DNA of 64,000 nucleotides from Limimaricola variabilis. GTDB taxonomy: Bacteria; Pseudomonadota; Alphaproteobacteria; Rhodobacterales; Rhodobacteraceae. The position numbers and the translations under genes are program-made. The first letter of the stretch is position 1; each line of letters starts with the position of its first letter. The notes below the pieces were generated by a model that did not search any database, was not told the DNA's origin, and saw nothing but the letters and a program-made list of their open reading frames with translations. The stretch is from assembly GCF_014195545.1 (NCBI RefSeq), contig NZ_JACIBX010000016.1, positions 1-64,000 of the forward strand, given 5' to 3'. Positions 1-7,876 of the stretch are shown here, one piece after another.

Positions 1-71
1 CCGTGACTTTTTGGAAAGAAGGGCTGCAGCCGGGCCATCTGCTCGGTCGTCAGCCAGAAAAGGTTGCTCAT
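1..71 (-). CDS. IS5-family transposase, N-terminal fragment (runs off left edge)
   Basis: The reverse strand starts MSNLFWLTTEQMARLQPFF and remains open to the window edge, so only 23 codons are visible. This opening is characteristic of IS5-family transposases of alphaproteobacteria (the 'LFWLTDEQ..RLqPFFP' start). The family carries out DDE cut-and-paste transposition. The catalytic part lies outside the window, so I cannot say whether the gene is intact. It sits at the edge of the recombinase-bounded segment, which fits an accessory region. Confidence 0.75.
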   Translation of the reverse strand, partial: MSNLFWLTTEQMARLQPFFPKSH

Positions 72-133
72 TGATCATGCTCCTCGGGGAGCCTGGATCA
101 CGCAGCCTCATCAAGATCAATGGGTCCTGAGCC
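72..133 (-). mobile_element. Probable IS5-type element end with terminal repeat
   Basis: This is the non-coding segment upstream of the transposase start. Read on the reverse strand, its outer end begins GGCTCAGGACCC and is flanked by TA, a layout expected for an IS5-type terminus with a TA target duplication. The partner terminus is outside the window, so the exact boundary is inferred. Confidence 0.4.
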
Positions 134-154
134 TAATTTGGGGTAAGGGGCCCG

Positions 155-1189
155 TTACAGTCCCGCCGCCTTGGTCAAATTGAACCGAAATCTATCCCGA
201 CTGCGCTGATATCGACGGGTCATATCGGCCGAGGCGTGGCCGAGCTGCTTCTGGACATGGCGCTCGTCAATCTCGGCCGATGTCGCGAGGCCTGCGCGCA
301 GCGAATGCCCGGCGAAGAGGGCCCGGCGTTCGGCATCGGGCAGGTCGGGCCGCAGCCCCGCCGCGAGTGCCGCGCGCTGCACCAGCCGTGCCACGTGACG
401 GTCGTTCAGGCGACGCTCGAGCGCGCGGGTCCCGTCGCGGCTGACGGCGGTGAAGAGGGGACCGAACTCGATCTTCGCGAAGGCCAGCCAGCGCTCCAAG
501 GCCTGCACGGGGCAGGTGGCCTTGCTGGAGCCGCGGGCGATCTCGATCTCGCGCCAGCCGGTCTTGCCGCGCAGGGTGACCAGCACGCCGGCCTCGAGGA
601 TCTCGACCCAGCCGGTGCCGTCGATGGTGTCGTCCTTGGTCCGGTCGAGCCCGACGAGTTCCGAGCGGCGCAGTGCGCCCGCGAAGCCCACCAGCAGCAT
701 CGCCCGGTCGCGCAGCCCGCGCAGGTCGTGGCCGAGGGTGGCCAGCATTGCGCGCAGATCGTCGGGGCCGATCGCCTCCTTCTGCACCGGCGGCCGGGCG
801 TGGCGGCGGCGGATGCCGGCGAGGACGGAGGCGATATGCCGGTCACGCCGGTCGAGGCGCATCCCGCGCTGCGCGTAGCCCCAGCTGAGACCGGCGAGCC
901 GACGCTCGATCGAGGCCACCGACAGCGCGCGCGCCTTGCCCGCGGGCGCCGCGAGATCGGTGATGTAGAGACCGATGAGTTCGGGGGAGGGCAGCAGGGG
1001 GTCGGCGCCCTTCATCCGGCACCAGCGGGCGAAGGCGGTCCAGTCGCGCGCGTAGGCCCGGCGGGTGTTATCGGCGATGGCGTGGTCGGCATAGCCGCGG
1101 GCGGTGTCGACGAGGCGGTCGAGCCGGCCGGAGCCCGCGACGTGGTCGGGCAGGGCGATTTGGACGGGGATTTCAGGCGTGTGAGGCAT
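155..1189 (-). CDS. Tyrosine recombinase/integrase, copy 1 (344 aa)
   Basis: This is a site-specific tyrosine recombinase with an N-terminal SAM-like core-binding domain (about residues 25-130) and a C-terminal catalytic domain (about 140-335). The full catalytic set is visible: R174 (ALRRSEL), K209 (RGKTGW), H295 and R298 (HSLR), H318 (LGHAS) and the nucleophile Y327 (RRYQR). The frame is open further upstream, but the start at 1189 is chosen because the second copy (20704-21738) begins at the equivalent Met and has the same 344 codons. By my alignment the two proteins differ at about 31 positions. A palindromic site lies 22 bases upstream of the start, and nucleotide similarity to copy 2 stops there. 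The gene probably acts on that site; this is inference. Confidence 0.9.
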   Translation of the reverse strand: MPHTPEIPVQIALPDHVAGSGRLDRLVDTARGYADHAIADNTRRAYARDWTAFARWCRMKGADPLLPSPELIGLYITDLAAPAGKARALSVASIERRLAGLSWGYAQRGMRLDRRDRHIASVLAGIRRRHARPPVQKEAIGPDDLRAMLATLGHDLRGLRDRAMLLVGFAGALRRSELVGLDRTKDDTIDGTGWVEILEAGVLVTLRGKTGWREIEIARGSSKATCPVQALERWLAFAKIEFGPLFTAVSRDGTRALERRLNDRHVARLVQRAALAAGLRPDLPDAERRALFAGHSLRAGLATSAEIDERHVQKQLGHASADMTRRYQRSRDRFRFNLTKAAGL

Positions 1190-1210
1190 GCCGACGGGCG
1201 TAGCACGATC

Positions 1211-1238
1211 ATGTCCGATAATGGGGCTTATCGGATAC
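1211..1238. other. loxP/dif-like palindrome, candidate recombination site 1
   Basis: Left arm ATGTCCGATAA and right arm TTATCGGATAC form an inverted repeat (inner 8 bp perfect, 9 of 11 overall) around a 6-base spacer TGGGGC. Eleven-base arms around a 6-8 base spacer, with inner ends ATAA/TTAT, are the usual architecture of XerCD/dif-type and loxP-type core sites. The site lies immediately upstream of recombinase copy 1, and similarity with copy 2 ends here. An operator that autoregulates the recombinase is an alternative. Confidence 0.55.
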
Positions 1239-1250
1239 GAATTTCCGAGC

Positions 1251-1616
1251 ATGCGAAGAGGAGCTCTCTGGGCTGTTCCGGCCGCCTTCATGAGTGCGGT
1301 GCACCTCGGTTTCAGCCTCATCCTTCTTAGGGTGCCGCTACCCGGCGTCGAGCCGATGATCCTTACTTCTACCGTGATGCCTGGATTGGTCGTAGCCTTG
1401 GCACTGCACCTTGGTCTTTGGAACTTCGCCCTGCTGGTCGGCGTCTTCGCGCTATTCTACGGGCATGCCCATGTGGCCGAGCTCGGCGAAGCGGCGGCCC
1501 TAAGATTTGCCGGGGGCTTCACGCTCGCCACCTTGTCGCTGCATCTTTTCGGCGTCGCCGCGGGGCAGGCTCTCTTCCGGTCGTCGCTCCGGAGCGACCT
1601 GATCGCATGTGGTTGA
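1251..1616 (+). pseudogene. HupE/UreJ-like membrane protein, 3' fragment
   Basis: The frame encodes hydrophobic segments with the C-terminal hallmark of the HupE/UreJ family: a VEP motif, then FALFYGHAHVAEL, then a last segment ending in LHLFGVAAG. These proteins are nickel/cobalt-type or hydrogenase/urease accessory membrane proteins of about 190-200 aa with an N-terminal signal region. Only about the last 110 residues are present. The part upstream is replaced by the recombinase-proximal palindrome, and the frame simply reads through it. I infer truncation by recombination or insertion. No urease or hydrogenase genes are nearby, so it is very likely non-functional. Confidence 0.6.
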
Positions 1617-1836
1617 TCTTTCCGCGCTCATCGGAACGGTCCTTGCATTCGGCTGAACGCTTGGAATGAATGAGTGGCCGAAGGCCATCCTTCAAGATCC
1701 TCGCCCTGCTGCGGCACAGAGTATACAAACATATCAATTGAACTGGCAGATTTCGGAGGCTGTCCGCACCTCCAGCCGGGAACTTTGACCGAACCTCGCT
1801 TCCGTGCTTCCGCTTCCTGCTGGTTTCGATCTTGCC

Positions 1837-3249
1837 TCAACGATAAGTGGCAACCCGGATGTTGTTCGTCGAACCCGACTGACCGAAGGGCACGCCTGCC
1901 AGGATGACGAAGCTGTCCCCGGTCTCGGGTTCAACGAGGCGCGCGCTCTCCTCGCAGGCCATGGAGACCATGCTGTCGTAGTCCAGCTCGGCTGTCTCGA
2001 GGACCGAGCGCGCGCCCCAGACCAGGGCCATCCGGCGCGAGATGCGCGGGTCCCGGGTGACCACGATCAGCGGGAGCGCCGGACGGCAGGCCGCAACGCG
2101 CTGCGCCGTGGCGCCGCTTACCGAATAGGCGACGAGGCAGCGCGCACCGAGCGCGCAGGCCAGTGCGGCGCCCGATCCGGCGATGGAGTTGGCCGCCTCT
2201 GAGGTCGCCTCGCGCGGGGCCGCCATGCCGCGGGCATAGGCCTCATGGCCCTCGGTGCGGCGGATAATGCGGTCCATCACCTCGACAGCCTCGGCCGGAA
2301 ACTGACCCGTGGCGCTTTCCGCCGAGAGCATCACCGCGTCGGCCCCGTCATAGATGGCTGTCGCAACATCCGAGGCCTCGGCGCGGGTCGGCGCGGGCGA
2401 GGCCGTCATCGACTCGAGCATTTGGGTGGCCACGATGACGGGTCGGCATTCGCGACGACACAGAGCGATGATCTCCTTCTGGCGTCCCGGGACGTCCTCG
2501 GCCGGGATCTCGACGCCCAGGTCGCCGCGCGCGATCATGATCGCCTCCGAGCGCTCGACGATGGCTTCGATTTCCTCCAGAGCCGAGGGCTTCTCGATCT
2601 TTGAGACGAGCCCTGCGCGCCCCGCGATCAGGGGCCGGATCTCGTCGAGATCGGAGGCGCGCTGCACGAAGGAGAGCGCAACCCAGTCGACGCCCTGTTC
2701 GAGTCCGAAGGCGAGATCGGCGCGATCCTTGTCGGTCAGAACCGGAAGATGGAGCACCGTGTCGGGCAGGTTCACGCCCTTGCGGTCGCTGACCTTGCCG
2801 CCCTCCAGAACTTCGGCCTCGAAACGCGCGGACCCGCAGGCAACGACGCGTAGGCGCACCCGGCCGTCATCAATGAAAATCCTGTGCCCCGGCGCGATTG
2901 CAGCGAAGACCTCCCCGTGCGGCATGGCCAGCGCAGTGATCTCCTCGGTCGCCTCGCCCAGCACAAAGGTCACGCGCTCGTGCCTGTCGAGCACACGAGC
3001 ACCGCCGGCGACCCTGCCGAGGCGGATTTTCGGACCCTGAAGATCCTGGAGAATGCCAATCGGCACACCAACCTCGTCCTCAAGAGCACGGATCGCGCGG
3101 ATCACCACGGCATGGCCGGCGTGGTCCCCGTGGCTGAAGTTGAGCCGGAACGTATCCACACCCTTGTTGAACAAGTTGCGCAGCATGAAGGGCGCGGCTG
3201 AGGCCGGGCCGACGGTGGCGATAATCTTGGCGCGTCGGTTGCGAAGCAT
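1837..3249 (-). CDS. pyk: Pyruvate kinase
   Basis: The enzyme converts phosphoenolpyruvate and ADP to pyruvate and ATP in the cytoplasm. At 470 aa it is full length. Visible hallmarks are RLNFSH at 35-40, the signature around SKIEKP with catalytic K217 and metal ligand E219, ARGDLGVE at 240-247, and the ESMTASPAPTRAE stretch from 279. The remainder fits the C-terminal regulatory domain. It is the last gene of ttuC-ttuD-pyk, 32 bases after ttuD, with GAGGACCCTTCC before its ATG. A pyk in this position consumes the PEP formed (via housekeeping enolase) from the 2-phosphoglycerate that the glycerate kinase makes. It is therefore probably a pathway-specific paralogue rather than the central glycolytic enzyme. 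Confidence 0.93.
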   Translation of the reverse strand: MLRNRRAKIIATVGPASAAPFMLRNLFNKGVDTFRLNFSHGDHAGHAVVIRAIRALEDEVGVPIGILQDLQGPKIRLGRVAGGARVLDRHERVTFVLGEATEEITALAMPHGEVFAAIAPGHRIFIDDGRVRLRVVACGSARFEAEVLEGGKVSDRKGVNLPDTVLHLPVLTDKDRADLAFGLEQGVDWVALSFVQRASDLDEIRPLIAGRAGLVSKIEKPSALEEIEAIVERSEAIMIARGDLGVEIPAEDVPGRQKEIIALCRRECRPVIVATQMLESMTASPAPTRAEASDVATAIYDGADAVMLSAESATGQFPAEAVEVMDRIIRRTEGHEAYARGMAAPREATSEAANSIAGSGAALACALGARCLVAYSVSGATAQRVAACRPALPLIVVTRDPRISRRMALVWGARSVLETAELDYDSMVSMACEESARLVEPETGDSFVILAGVPFGQSGSTNNIRVATYR

Positions 3250-3281
3250 GGAAGGGTCCTCGGGAGGCTCAAGTGACGTTG

Positions 3282-4544
3282 TCAGAGCACCAGCACGGCG
3301 CGGAAGTCATTGACGTTGGTCAGTGTCGGACCGGTTCGGATGAGCGCACCGATCCGGTCGAAGAGGCTGTAGCTGTCATGCGCCGCCAGCATTCGGCGCG
3401 GGTCGCAGCCGGCCTCGCGGGCACAGCGGAGCGTGTCAGGACCGACGAGCGCGCCGGCGGCGTCTTCGGTGCCGTCGATGCCATCGGTGTCGCCCGCGAG
3501 CGCGTGGATGCGCGGATGGCCCTGCAAGGCACAGGCCAGGCCCAGGAGGAACTCGGTGTTCCGACCACCGCGTCCCGGCTCGGTGTCGCCGATGGTCACG
3601 GTGGTCTCGCCACCCGAGAGCAGCACGGCCGGCGCCGGCTGCGGAGTCCCGTGCGCGGCCACGGCACGCGCGATGCCGGCCATGACGATGCCCAACTCGC
3701 GCGCCTCGCCTTCCAGGGCGTCGCCAAGGATCAGTGGCACCACGCCGGCGGCACGGGCCGCCGCTGCCGCCGTTTCCAGCGAGATCTGCGGTGCAGCGAT
3801 CAAGCGGAAATCCGGGGTCGCGTTAGGCTGCGCATCGCCTGGTGCCAGCATGAGCGCACGGGCCGCCTCGGGTAGGTTTGGACCGAGGCGCTCAGCCAGA
3901 TGCGACAGGTCGTCCGTGGCGCTCGGGTCAGGCACGGTCGGCCCCGAAGCGATCGCCGCCGGGTCGTCTCCCGGCACGTCCGAGATCGCCAGCGTGACCA
4001 GTTGCGCGCCATTCGCGGCGCGCAGCAGTCCGCCGCCCTTGAGCCGGTCGAGCCGCCGTCGCACCCGGTTCATATCCTCGATGGTCAGCCCCGAGCGCAA
4101 CAGCAGCCGGTTCACGATGATCAGATCGTCAAGCGTCAGGGGCTCGCGCGGCAGCGTCATCAGCGCCGAGCCGCCCCCGGAGATCAACGTGAGCACCAGA
4201 TCATTGGGCCCGGCCGAGGCGACGGCGGCGAGGATCTCGCGCGCCGCGACCTCACCGGCGGCGTCCGGCACCGGGTGCGCGGCCTCGCGCACCGCGATGC
4301 GCGTTGTCGGCACCGCATGACCGTAGCGCGTGACCACGACGCCCGAGAGATCGACGTCAGGCCAGGCCGCCTCGACGGCGCGCGCCATCGAGGCGGCGCT
4401 CTTGCCTGCGCCGACGACGATGCAGCGCCCGGACGGCTTCTTCGGCAAGTGCCGCGCCAGCACATCGGCCGGGTCGGCGGCCGCCACGGCGACGTCGAAC
4501 AGCCGACGCAGCAGCGCGGGGGCGTCGTTGTCGCTTACGCTCAT
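3282..4544 (-). CDS. ttuD: Glycerate 2-kinase, MOFRL family (TtuD/GckA-like)
   Basis: This 420-aa protein has the MOFRL-family layout. An N-terminal glycerate-kinase Rossmann-like domain carries a phosphate-binding GAGKSAASMA stretch near residue 45. A C-terminal MOFRL domain carries LLSGGETTVT and GRGGRNTEFLLGLA. Members phosphorylate D-glycerate to 2-phosphoglycerate. Older names such as hydroxypyruvate reductase (TtuD) come from Agrobacterium vitis tartrate operons. The start at 4544 (MSVSDNDAP) is one base after the ttuC stop, indicating translational coupling; the longer open frame overlaps ttuC and lacks family similarity. In context it should take the D-glycerate formed from tartrate. 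Confidence 0.88.
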   Translation of the reverse strand: MSVSDNDAPALLRRLFDVAVAAADPADVLARHLPKKPSGRCIVVGAGKSAASMARAVEAAWPDVDLSGVVVTRYGHAVPTTRIAVREAAHPVPDAAGEVAAREILAAVASAGPNDLVLTLISGGGSALMTLPREPLTLDDLIIVNRLLLRSGLTIEDMNRVRRRLDRLKGGGLLRAANGAQLVTLAISDVPGDDPAAIASGPTVPDPSATDDLSHLAERLGPNLPEAARALMLAPGDAQPNATPDFRLIAAPQISLETAAAAARAAGVVPLILGDALEGEARELGIVMAGIARAVAAHGTPQPAPAVLLSGGETTVTIGDTEPGRGGRNTEFLLGLACALQGHPRIHALAGDTDGIDGTEDAAGALVGPDTLRCAREAGCDPRRMLAAHDSYSLFDRIGALIRTGPTLTNVNDFRAVLVL

Positions 4545-4545
4545 C

Positions 4546-5619
4546 TCAGAGGTTCTCGCCGCGGATCGCGTCACAGACCGCGTCGGTGACCTGCTGCGTC
4601 GTCGCTTCGCCGCCAACATCCGGCGTCAGGATGCCATCCGCGCAGACCTTCTCCACCGCCCGCATCAACCGGTCGGCGGCGTCCTTCTCGCCCAGATGCT
4701 CCAGCATCTGGCTCGCGGTCCAGAAGGTCGCGACCGGGTTGGCGATACCCTTGCCGGTGATGTCGAAGGCAGAGCCGTGGATCGGCTCGAACATCGAGGG
4801 GTAGCGCTTCTCGGGATCGATGTTGCCGGTCGGCGCGACACCGAGGCTGCCTGCCAGTGCGCCGGCGAGGTCCGACAGGATGTCGGCATGCAGGTTGGTG
4901 GCAACGATTGTGTCGAGGCTCTTGGGGTTCTTCACCATGCGCACCGTCATGGCGTCGACCAGCATCTTGTCCCAGGTCACGTCCGGGAACTCCTTCGAGA
5001 CCTCGGCGGCGATCTCGTCCCACATCACCATGCCGAAGCGCTGCGCGTTCGACTTGGTCACCACGGTCAGCAGCTTGCGGGGCCGCGACTGCGCCAGCGC
5101 GAAGGCATAACGCATGATGCGGGTCACGCCGACGCGGGTGAAGATCGCCACTTCGGTGCCGACCTCTTCGGGCAGGCCCTTGTGGGCACGGCCGCCATGA
5201 CCGGAATACTCGCCCTCGGAGTTCTCGCGCACGATGACCCAGTCGAGGTCGCCTGCACCCACTCCCGCGAGTGGCGAAGAGATGCCCGGCAGGATCTTGG
5301 TTGGCCGAACGTTGGCATACTGGTCGAAGCCTTGGCAGATCGGCAGACGCAGACCCCACAGCGTGACATGGTCAGGCACGTCGGGCGCGCCGACGGCGCC
5401 GAAAAAAATCGCGTCGAAGGCCTTGAGCTGGTCCCGTCCGTCCTCAGGCATGAGCGCGCCGGTTCTCTTGTAGCGCTCCGAGCTCCAGTCGAACTCGGTG
5501 ACTTCGAGCGCGAAGCCGCCGTCGCGCCGAGACAGCGCCTCGAGTGCCTGAAGCCCGGCAGAGATGACTTCGGGGCCGATGCCGTCGGCAGGAATGGATG
5601 CGATCTTGTAGGTCTTCAT
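4546..5619 (-). CDS. ttuC: Tartrate dehydrogenase/decarboxylase (D-malate dehydrogenase family)
   Basis: This is an NAD-dependent, metal-requiring beta-hydroxyacid oxidative decarboxylase of the isocitrate/isopropylmalate dehydrogenase fold, 357 aa. Motifs include the N-terminal IPADGIGPEV, the substrate-arginine region (YANVRPTKILPG), NSEGEYSGHGG, the TVVTKSN lysine, and DILSDLAGALAGSLG with the metal-binding aspartates. Family enzymes act on tartrate isomers (meso-tartrate to D-glycerate and CO2) and on D-malate (to pyruvate). Sequence alone does not fix which is preferred. The start at 5619 follows a strong GGAGGAGACCCC ribosome site. It is the first gene of ttuC-ttuD-pyk and divergent from a LysR gene, the expected arrangement for a substrate-inducible operon. 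Confidence 0.88.
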   Translation of the reverse strand: MKTYKIASIPADGIGPEVISAGLQALEALSRRDGGFALEVTEFDWSSERYKRTGALMPEDGRDQLKAFDAIFFGAVGAPDVPDHVTLWGLRLPICQGFDQYANVRPTKILPGISSPLAGVGAGDLDWVIVRENSEGEYSGHGGRAHKGLPEEVGTEVAIFTRVGVTRIMRYAFALAQSRPRKLLTVVTKSNAQRFGMVMWDEIAAEVSKEFPDVTWDKMLVDAMTVRMVKNPKSLDTIVATNLHADILSDLAGALAGSLGVAPTGNIDPEKRYPSMFEPIHGSAFDITGKGIANPVATFWTASQMLEHLGEKDAADRLMRAVEKVCADGILTPDVGGEATTQQVTDAVCDAIRGENL

Positions 5620-5744
5620 GGGGTCTCCTCCGGGGGGCGCTACCGCACCGGCCCGTGTCGCAAGCGATTGTTGCCACGACGCCATGGCGGTGCTGTCGAA
5701 GCCGACGTTACGTGCGGCAGGCTCGACCTCTCAACGCGCGGATG

Positions 5745-5765
5745 ATTATATACTGAAATGCAGCA
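5745..5765. promoter_or_regulatory. AT-rich divergent promoter/LysR site candidate
   Basis: The 169-base gap between the divergent ttuC and lysR genes is GC-rich except for a short segment reading GATTATATACTGAAAT, which is the only plausible promoter core. A related TAAACTGAATATAAT element lies in front of the TAXI gene at 6709-6729. Shared ACTGAA[T/A] cores in both gaps suggest a LysR-bound element. This is based on pattern only. Confidence 0.3.
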
Positions 5766-5788
5766 GTCTTGAGGGAGTGGGCATCGTC

Positions 5789-6703
5789 ATGGATATCTCT
5801 CACCTCAGATGCTTCGTTGCAGTGGCGAACGAGCTGCATTTTGGCCGCGCCGCGCAATCGCTGGGAATGCTTCCCGCCTCGCTGGGCCGGCAGATCCGCA
5901 TTCTCGAAGAGCAGCTCGACGCCAAACTGTTCCTGCGCACCACTCGCAGCGTGACCCTGACCGAGGCGGGGGCTGCGATCCTCGAGGACGTGCGCCAGAT
6001 GATCGAGCAGGCTGAACGGCTTGAGGAGAAGATCCGCCACATCCGCAAGACGGAAGCGCCGGTGCTGCGGGTCGGGGCGATCGACAGCGCTGCGGCCGGG
6101 CTGATGCCACAGCTGCTGCAATATTTGCGCGAGGATCACCCGGACATCGAAGTGCAGCTGATCGAGCAGAAGACGATCCACTTGCTGCCAAAGCTCCTGA
6201 GCGGCAGCCTTGACATCGCCTTTTGCCGCCCGCCCGATACGCGCGATGCGCGGATCAACTTCCGCACCCTGTTCTTCGAGACGGCGGTCGTGGCCCTGCC
6301 GGAGGGTCACCCGCTCGCCGAGCGCGACGAGATCGCGGTAACCGACCTCGCTGATGCGCCGCTGATCGTGCCGGATCGCCGCTCGCGACCGCATTCGCAC
6401 GACCTGACGATCAAGCTTTTCCTCGACGCCGGGCTGACTGCACGCGTCGCCCAGGTGGCCGAGGAGAAGCATACCATCGTAAACCTCGTCGCGACCGGGA
6501 CCGGCCTCGCGATCGTGCCGCGCTGGACCGCGCGGATTGCCGTGCCGGGCGTTCGCTTCGTGCGCCTGACGATACCGGAAGGCGCCACGCGGTCGAAGCT
6601 CGTCCTTGCCGCCGCTTGGACACGCGGAACACGGGATGCACAGCGCGACGCGCTGCTCGAGGTGCTCGACCAGCATGTAAGCGCCATTGAAGCGAACGCC
6701 TGA
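5789..6703 (+). CDS. LysR-family transcriptional regulator
   Basis: The 304-aa protein begins MDISHLRCFVAVANELHFGRAAQSLG, with a typical LysR winged helix-turn-helix over about residues 1-62 (LHFGRAAQSL, LGRQIRILEEQLDAKLF). A periplasmic-binding-protein-like effector domain follows from about residue 90 (LRVGAIDSAAAGLMPQLL). The start at 5789 is chosen because it places the HTH at the N-terminus; the open frame upstream has no family similarity. It is divergent from ttuC-ttuD-pyk and lies just before the TAXI-TRAP genes, so it probably controls both, sensing tartrate or a related dicarboxylate (inference). Confidence 0.9.
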   Translation: MDISHLRCFVAVANELHFGRAAQSLGMLPASLGRQIRILEEQLDAKLFLRTTRSVTLTEAGAAILEDVRQMIEQAERLEEKIRHIRKTEAPVLRVGAIDSAAAGLMPQLLQYLREDHPDIEVQLIEQKTIHLLPKLLSGSLDIAFCRPPDTRDARINFRTLFFETAVVALPEGHPLAERDEIAVTDLADAPLIVPDRRSRPHSHDLTIKLFLDAGLTARVAQVAEEKHTIVNLVATGTGLAIVPRWTARIAVPGVRFVRLTIPEGATRSKLVLAAAWTRGTRDAQRDALLEVLDQHVSAIEANA

Positions 6704-6716
6704 CCATATCTAAACT

Positions 6717-6729
6717 GAATATAATATTC
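6717..6729. promoter_or_regulatory. Short palindrome upstream of TAXI-TRAP genes
   Basis: GAATA-TAA-TATTC is a perfect 5-base inverted repeat in an AT-rich island about 100 bases upstream of the TAXI binding-protein start and just after the lysR stop. It could be a LysR half-site pair or part of the promoter. Confidence 0.3.
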
Positions 6730-6828
6730 GGCGCCTATCTCGCGGCGGATCGGACCTGCCATGTTGCGGACCATCGCATCGTGCCCCTCGGCGCGGTGCA
6801 GGAGGAGCACATGGGAGGAGTGAACACC

Positions 6829-7797
6829 ATGAAGATGACGACCTATGCCATTCTCGCCGCAAGCACGATCGTGGCTTTCCCTGCAAACGCGCAGGACCGT
6901 GCCGACTGGCCCTCGTCCTTGAGCATTGCGACCGGATCGCAGGGCGGCACCTATTTCGTCTGGGGTTCGGGCCTCGGTTCGATGATCGGCGAGCAACTCG
7001 GGATGCCCACCAGTGTGGAAATCACCGGCGGCCCGGTGCAGAATGTGGTGTTGGTCGAAACCGGCGAAACGCTGCTCGGTTTTACGACCACCGGTCCGGC
7101 GCAGGAAGCCATGGCAGGCGAGAACGAGCTGATGCCCGGCATGGAAGCCACCAATCTCCGGGCGCTCTTCCCGATGTATCAGACGCCGCTTCAGGCGGTT
7201 GCGCTGTCCTCTTCGGGGATCGAAAGCATCGAGGATCTTGACGGCAAACGGGTTAACCTCGGGCCGGCCTCTGGCACCTCGGCGACCTACTGGCAGCGCT
7301 ATTTCGACACTGCCGGGATCAATGTTAAGGCCAGCTTCGCCGGCGGCTCAGATGGAGCGGGGCAGCTCGCCGACGGGCTTATCGATGCCTTCGTCTATGC
7401 CGCCGGCTTGCCGACCAGCGCTTTCAGTGAACTGGCGATCCAGAACGACGTAACCTTCCTGCCGCTCTCGGAGGAGAATATTGCGACCTTCAAGGAGGTG
7501 GCACCGTCGATGCAGGACTTCACCATCCCCGCGGGCACTTATGAGGGCCAGGAAACGGACGTGCCCTCGGTATCGATGTGGAACTTTGCCATCGCGCATC
7601 AGGACCTGCCCGAAAGCCTTGCCTACGAGATCACCAAGCTTGCGCTCGAAGATAACGCGCGCATGCAGCAGCTGCATGCCTCGGCCGTCGAGACGTTGGC
7701 GGAGAACTGGGACACTAACAACTTCATGCCGTTCCATCCGGGCGCTGTGCGCTACTACGAGGAAATCGGCATCGCCATCCCCGAAGAGCTGCGCTGA
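6829..7797 (+). CDS. TAXI-family TRAP transporter solute-binding protein
   Basis: This 322-aa protein has an N-terminal signal peptide (MKMTTYAILAASTIVAFPANA). The mature part has TAXI-family features: SIATGSQGGTYFVWGSGLGSMI near the start, VETGETLLGFTTTGPAQEAM, then a predicted hinge and a second lobe (GKRVNLGPASGTSATYWQRYF). TAXI proteins deliver organic acids in the periplasm to a fused TRAP permease. The start at 6829 is preferred over an in-frame ATG at 6811 because GGAGGAG lies at good spacing before it. The partner permease follows at 7877. Position next to the tartrate operon and LysR gene suggests a hydroxy-dicarboxylate ligand (inference). Confidence 0.88.
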   Translation: MKMTTYAILAASTIVAFPANAQDRADWPSSLSIATGSQGGTYFVWGSGLGSMIGEQLGMPTSVEITGGPVQNVVLVETGETLLGFTTTGPAQEAMAGENELMPGMEATNLRALFPMYQTPLQAVALSSSGIESIEDLDGKRVNLGPASGTSATYWQRYFDTAGINVKASFAGGSDGAGQLADGLIDAFVYAAGLPTSAFSELAIQNDVTFLPLSEENIATFKEVAPSMQDFTIPAGTYEGQETDVPSVSMWNFAIAHQDLPESLAYEITKLALEDNARMQQLHASAVETLAENWDTNNFMPFHPGAVRYYEEIGIAIPEELR

Positions 7798-7817
7798 GCC
7801 TCTCCCCGGCGCAGTGC

Positions 7818-7847
7818 GCCGCGGACGAGGCTTGTTTCGTCCGCGGC
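7818..7847 (+). terminator. Intercistronic hairpin between TAXI binding protein and permease
   Basis: A perfect 11-base stem (GCCGCGGACGA / TCGTCCGCGGC) closes an 8-base loop, 20 bases after the binding-protein stop and before the permease start. There is no U-tract, so it is more likely a 3'-end stabiliser or partial attenuator than a full terminator. It would allow excess binding protein over permease. Confidence 0.6.
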
Positions 7848-7876
7848 AATGATCCCCTCAGCACTCCGGTGATGTG

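Noticed and set aside
236-1330. 364-codon plus-strand open frame
   Set aside because: It is antisense to recombinase copy 1. A parallel shadow occurs opposite copy 2, which simply reflects the duplicated recombinase sequence.
5618-5788. 57-codon N-terminal extension of the LysR protein
   Set aside because: The extension lacks similarity, crosses the divergent promoter region, and would put the helix-turn-helix in an atypical internal position.
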